Below are positions 63,881-64,000 of a stretch of 64,000 bases of DNA, one piece after another. The notes beneath the pieces are model-generated. The model was not told the origin of the DNA. It worked only from the letters and a program-made list of their open reading frames with translations, and did not search any database. Each line of letters begins with the position of its first letter. The stretch's first letter is position 1. The DNA is from Varanus komodoensis (taxonomy: Eukaryota > Chordata > Lepidosauria > Squamata > Varanidae), in the NCBI RefSeq assembly GCF_004798865.1, contig NW_025336087.1, forward strand, positions 50,201,621 through 50,265,620, written 5' to 3'. The position numbers and the translations under genes are program-made.

Positions 63881-64000
63881 CAGGTACTAGTCTGTATTCA
63901 GTCATGAAACTTGCTAGGAGACTTTAAGCTCAAGCTCAACATACCTCACAGGGTTGTTGTTGTGAGGATAAAATGTCACTCTGTAAGGTACCTTGGGTTC
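63881..64000 (+). repeat. tRNA-derived CORE-like SINE, cut by the window edge
   Basis: ATACCTCACAGGGTTGTTGT, TGTGAGGATAAAATG, CTCTGTAAGGTACCTTGGG. Confidence 0.65.

Overview
The window is nuclear DNA from a vertebrate, most probably a squamate reptile (lizard-like). The genes are large and intron-rich, with canonical GT-AG introns. The repeats are RTE-BovB, CR1 and L2 LINEs, tRNA- and 5S rRNA-derived SINEs, short hAT and pogo-like DNA elements, and small palindromic elements, a mix typical of lizards. I cannot fix the species.

Three protein-coding genes are supported. (1) A single-exon forkhead gene of the FOXD4/FOXD5 type lies on the minus strand (3886-4932). (2) ZNG1 (formerly CBWD/COBW domain-containing), a GTP-dependent zinc transferase, lies on the minus strand in 15 coding exons between 33820 and 9850. 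All 15 junctions keep frame and give a 383-residue protein. (3) The first four coding exons of DOCK8, residues 1-134, lie on the plus strand between 45475 and 61764; the gene continues past the right edge. Order and orientation match human 9p24.3 (FOXD4, CBWD1/ZNG1A, DOCK8).

Layout: 1-3.8 kb holds an old DIRS-like fossil and small repeats; 3.9-5.2 kb the FOXD gene in a GC-rich island; 5.5-9.8 kb a BovB fragment nested in a palindromic element, a CpG-bearing stretch without recognised repeats, and a microsatellite. From 9.8 to 35.3 kb is ZNG1 with a probable untranslated first exon near 35.0 kb; its introns carry hAT, CR1 and L2 pieces. From 35.3 to 45.4 kb is repeat-bearing intergenic DNA. 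From 45.4 kb to the end is DOCK8, whose 10.7-kb intron 1 contains a BovB LINE broken by a 100-N assembly gap with the same 88 bp on both sides.

The genes are not an operon and have separate roles: transcriptional control (FOXD), zinc delivery to METAP1 (ZNG1) and CDC42 activation in leukocytes (DOCK8). I found no new multi-gene system. The points most worth a second look are the unusual residues in the FOXD forkhead wing, the predicted upstream ORF of ZNG1 whose stop overlaps the main start, the false duplication at the gap, and the nested and short non-autonomous elements.
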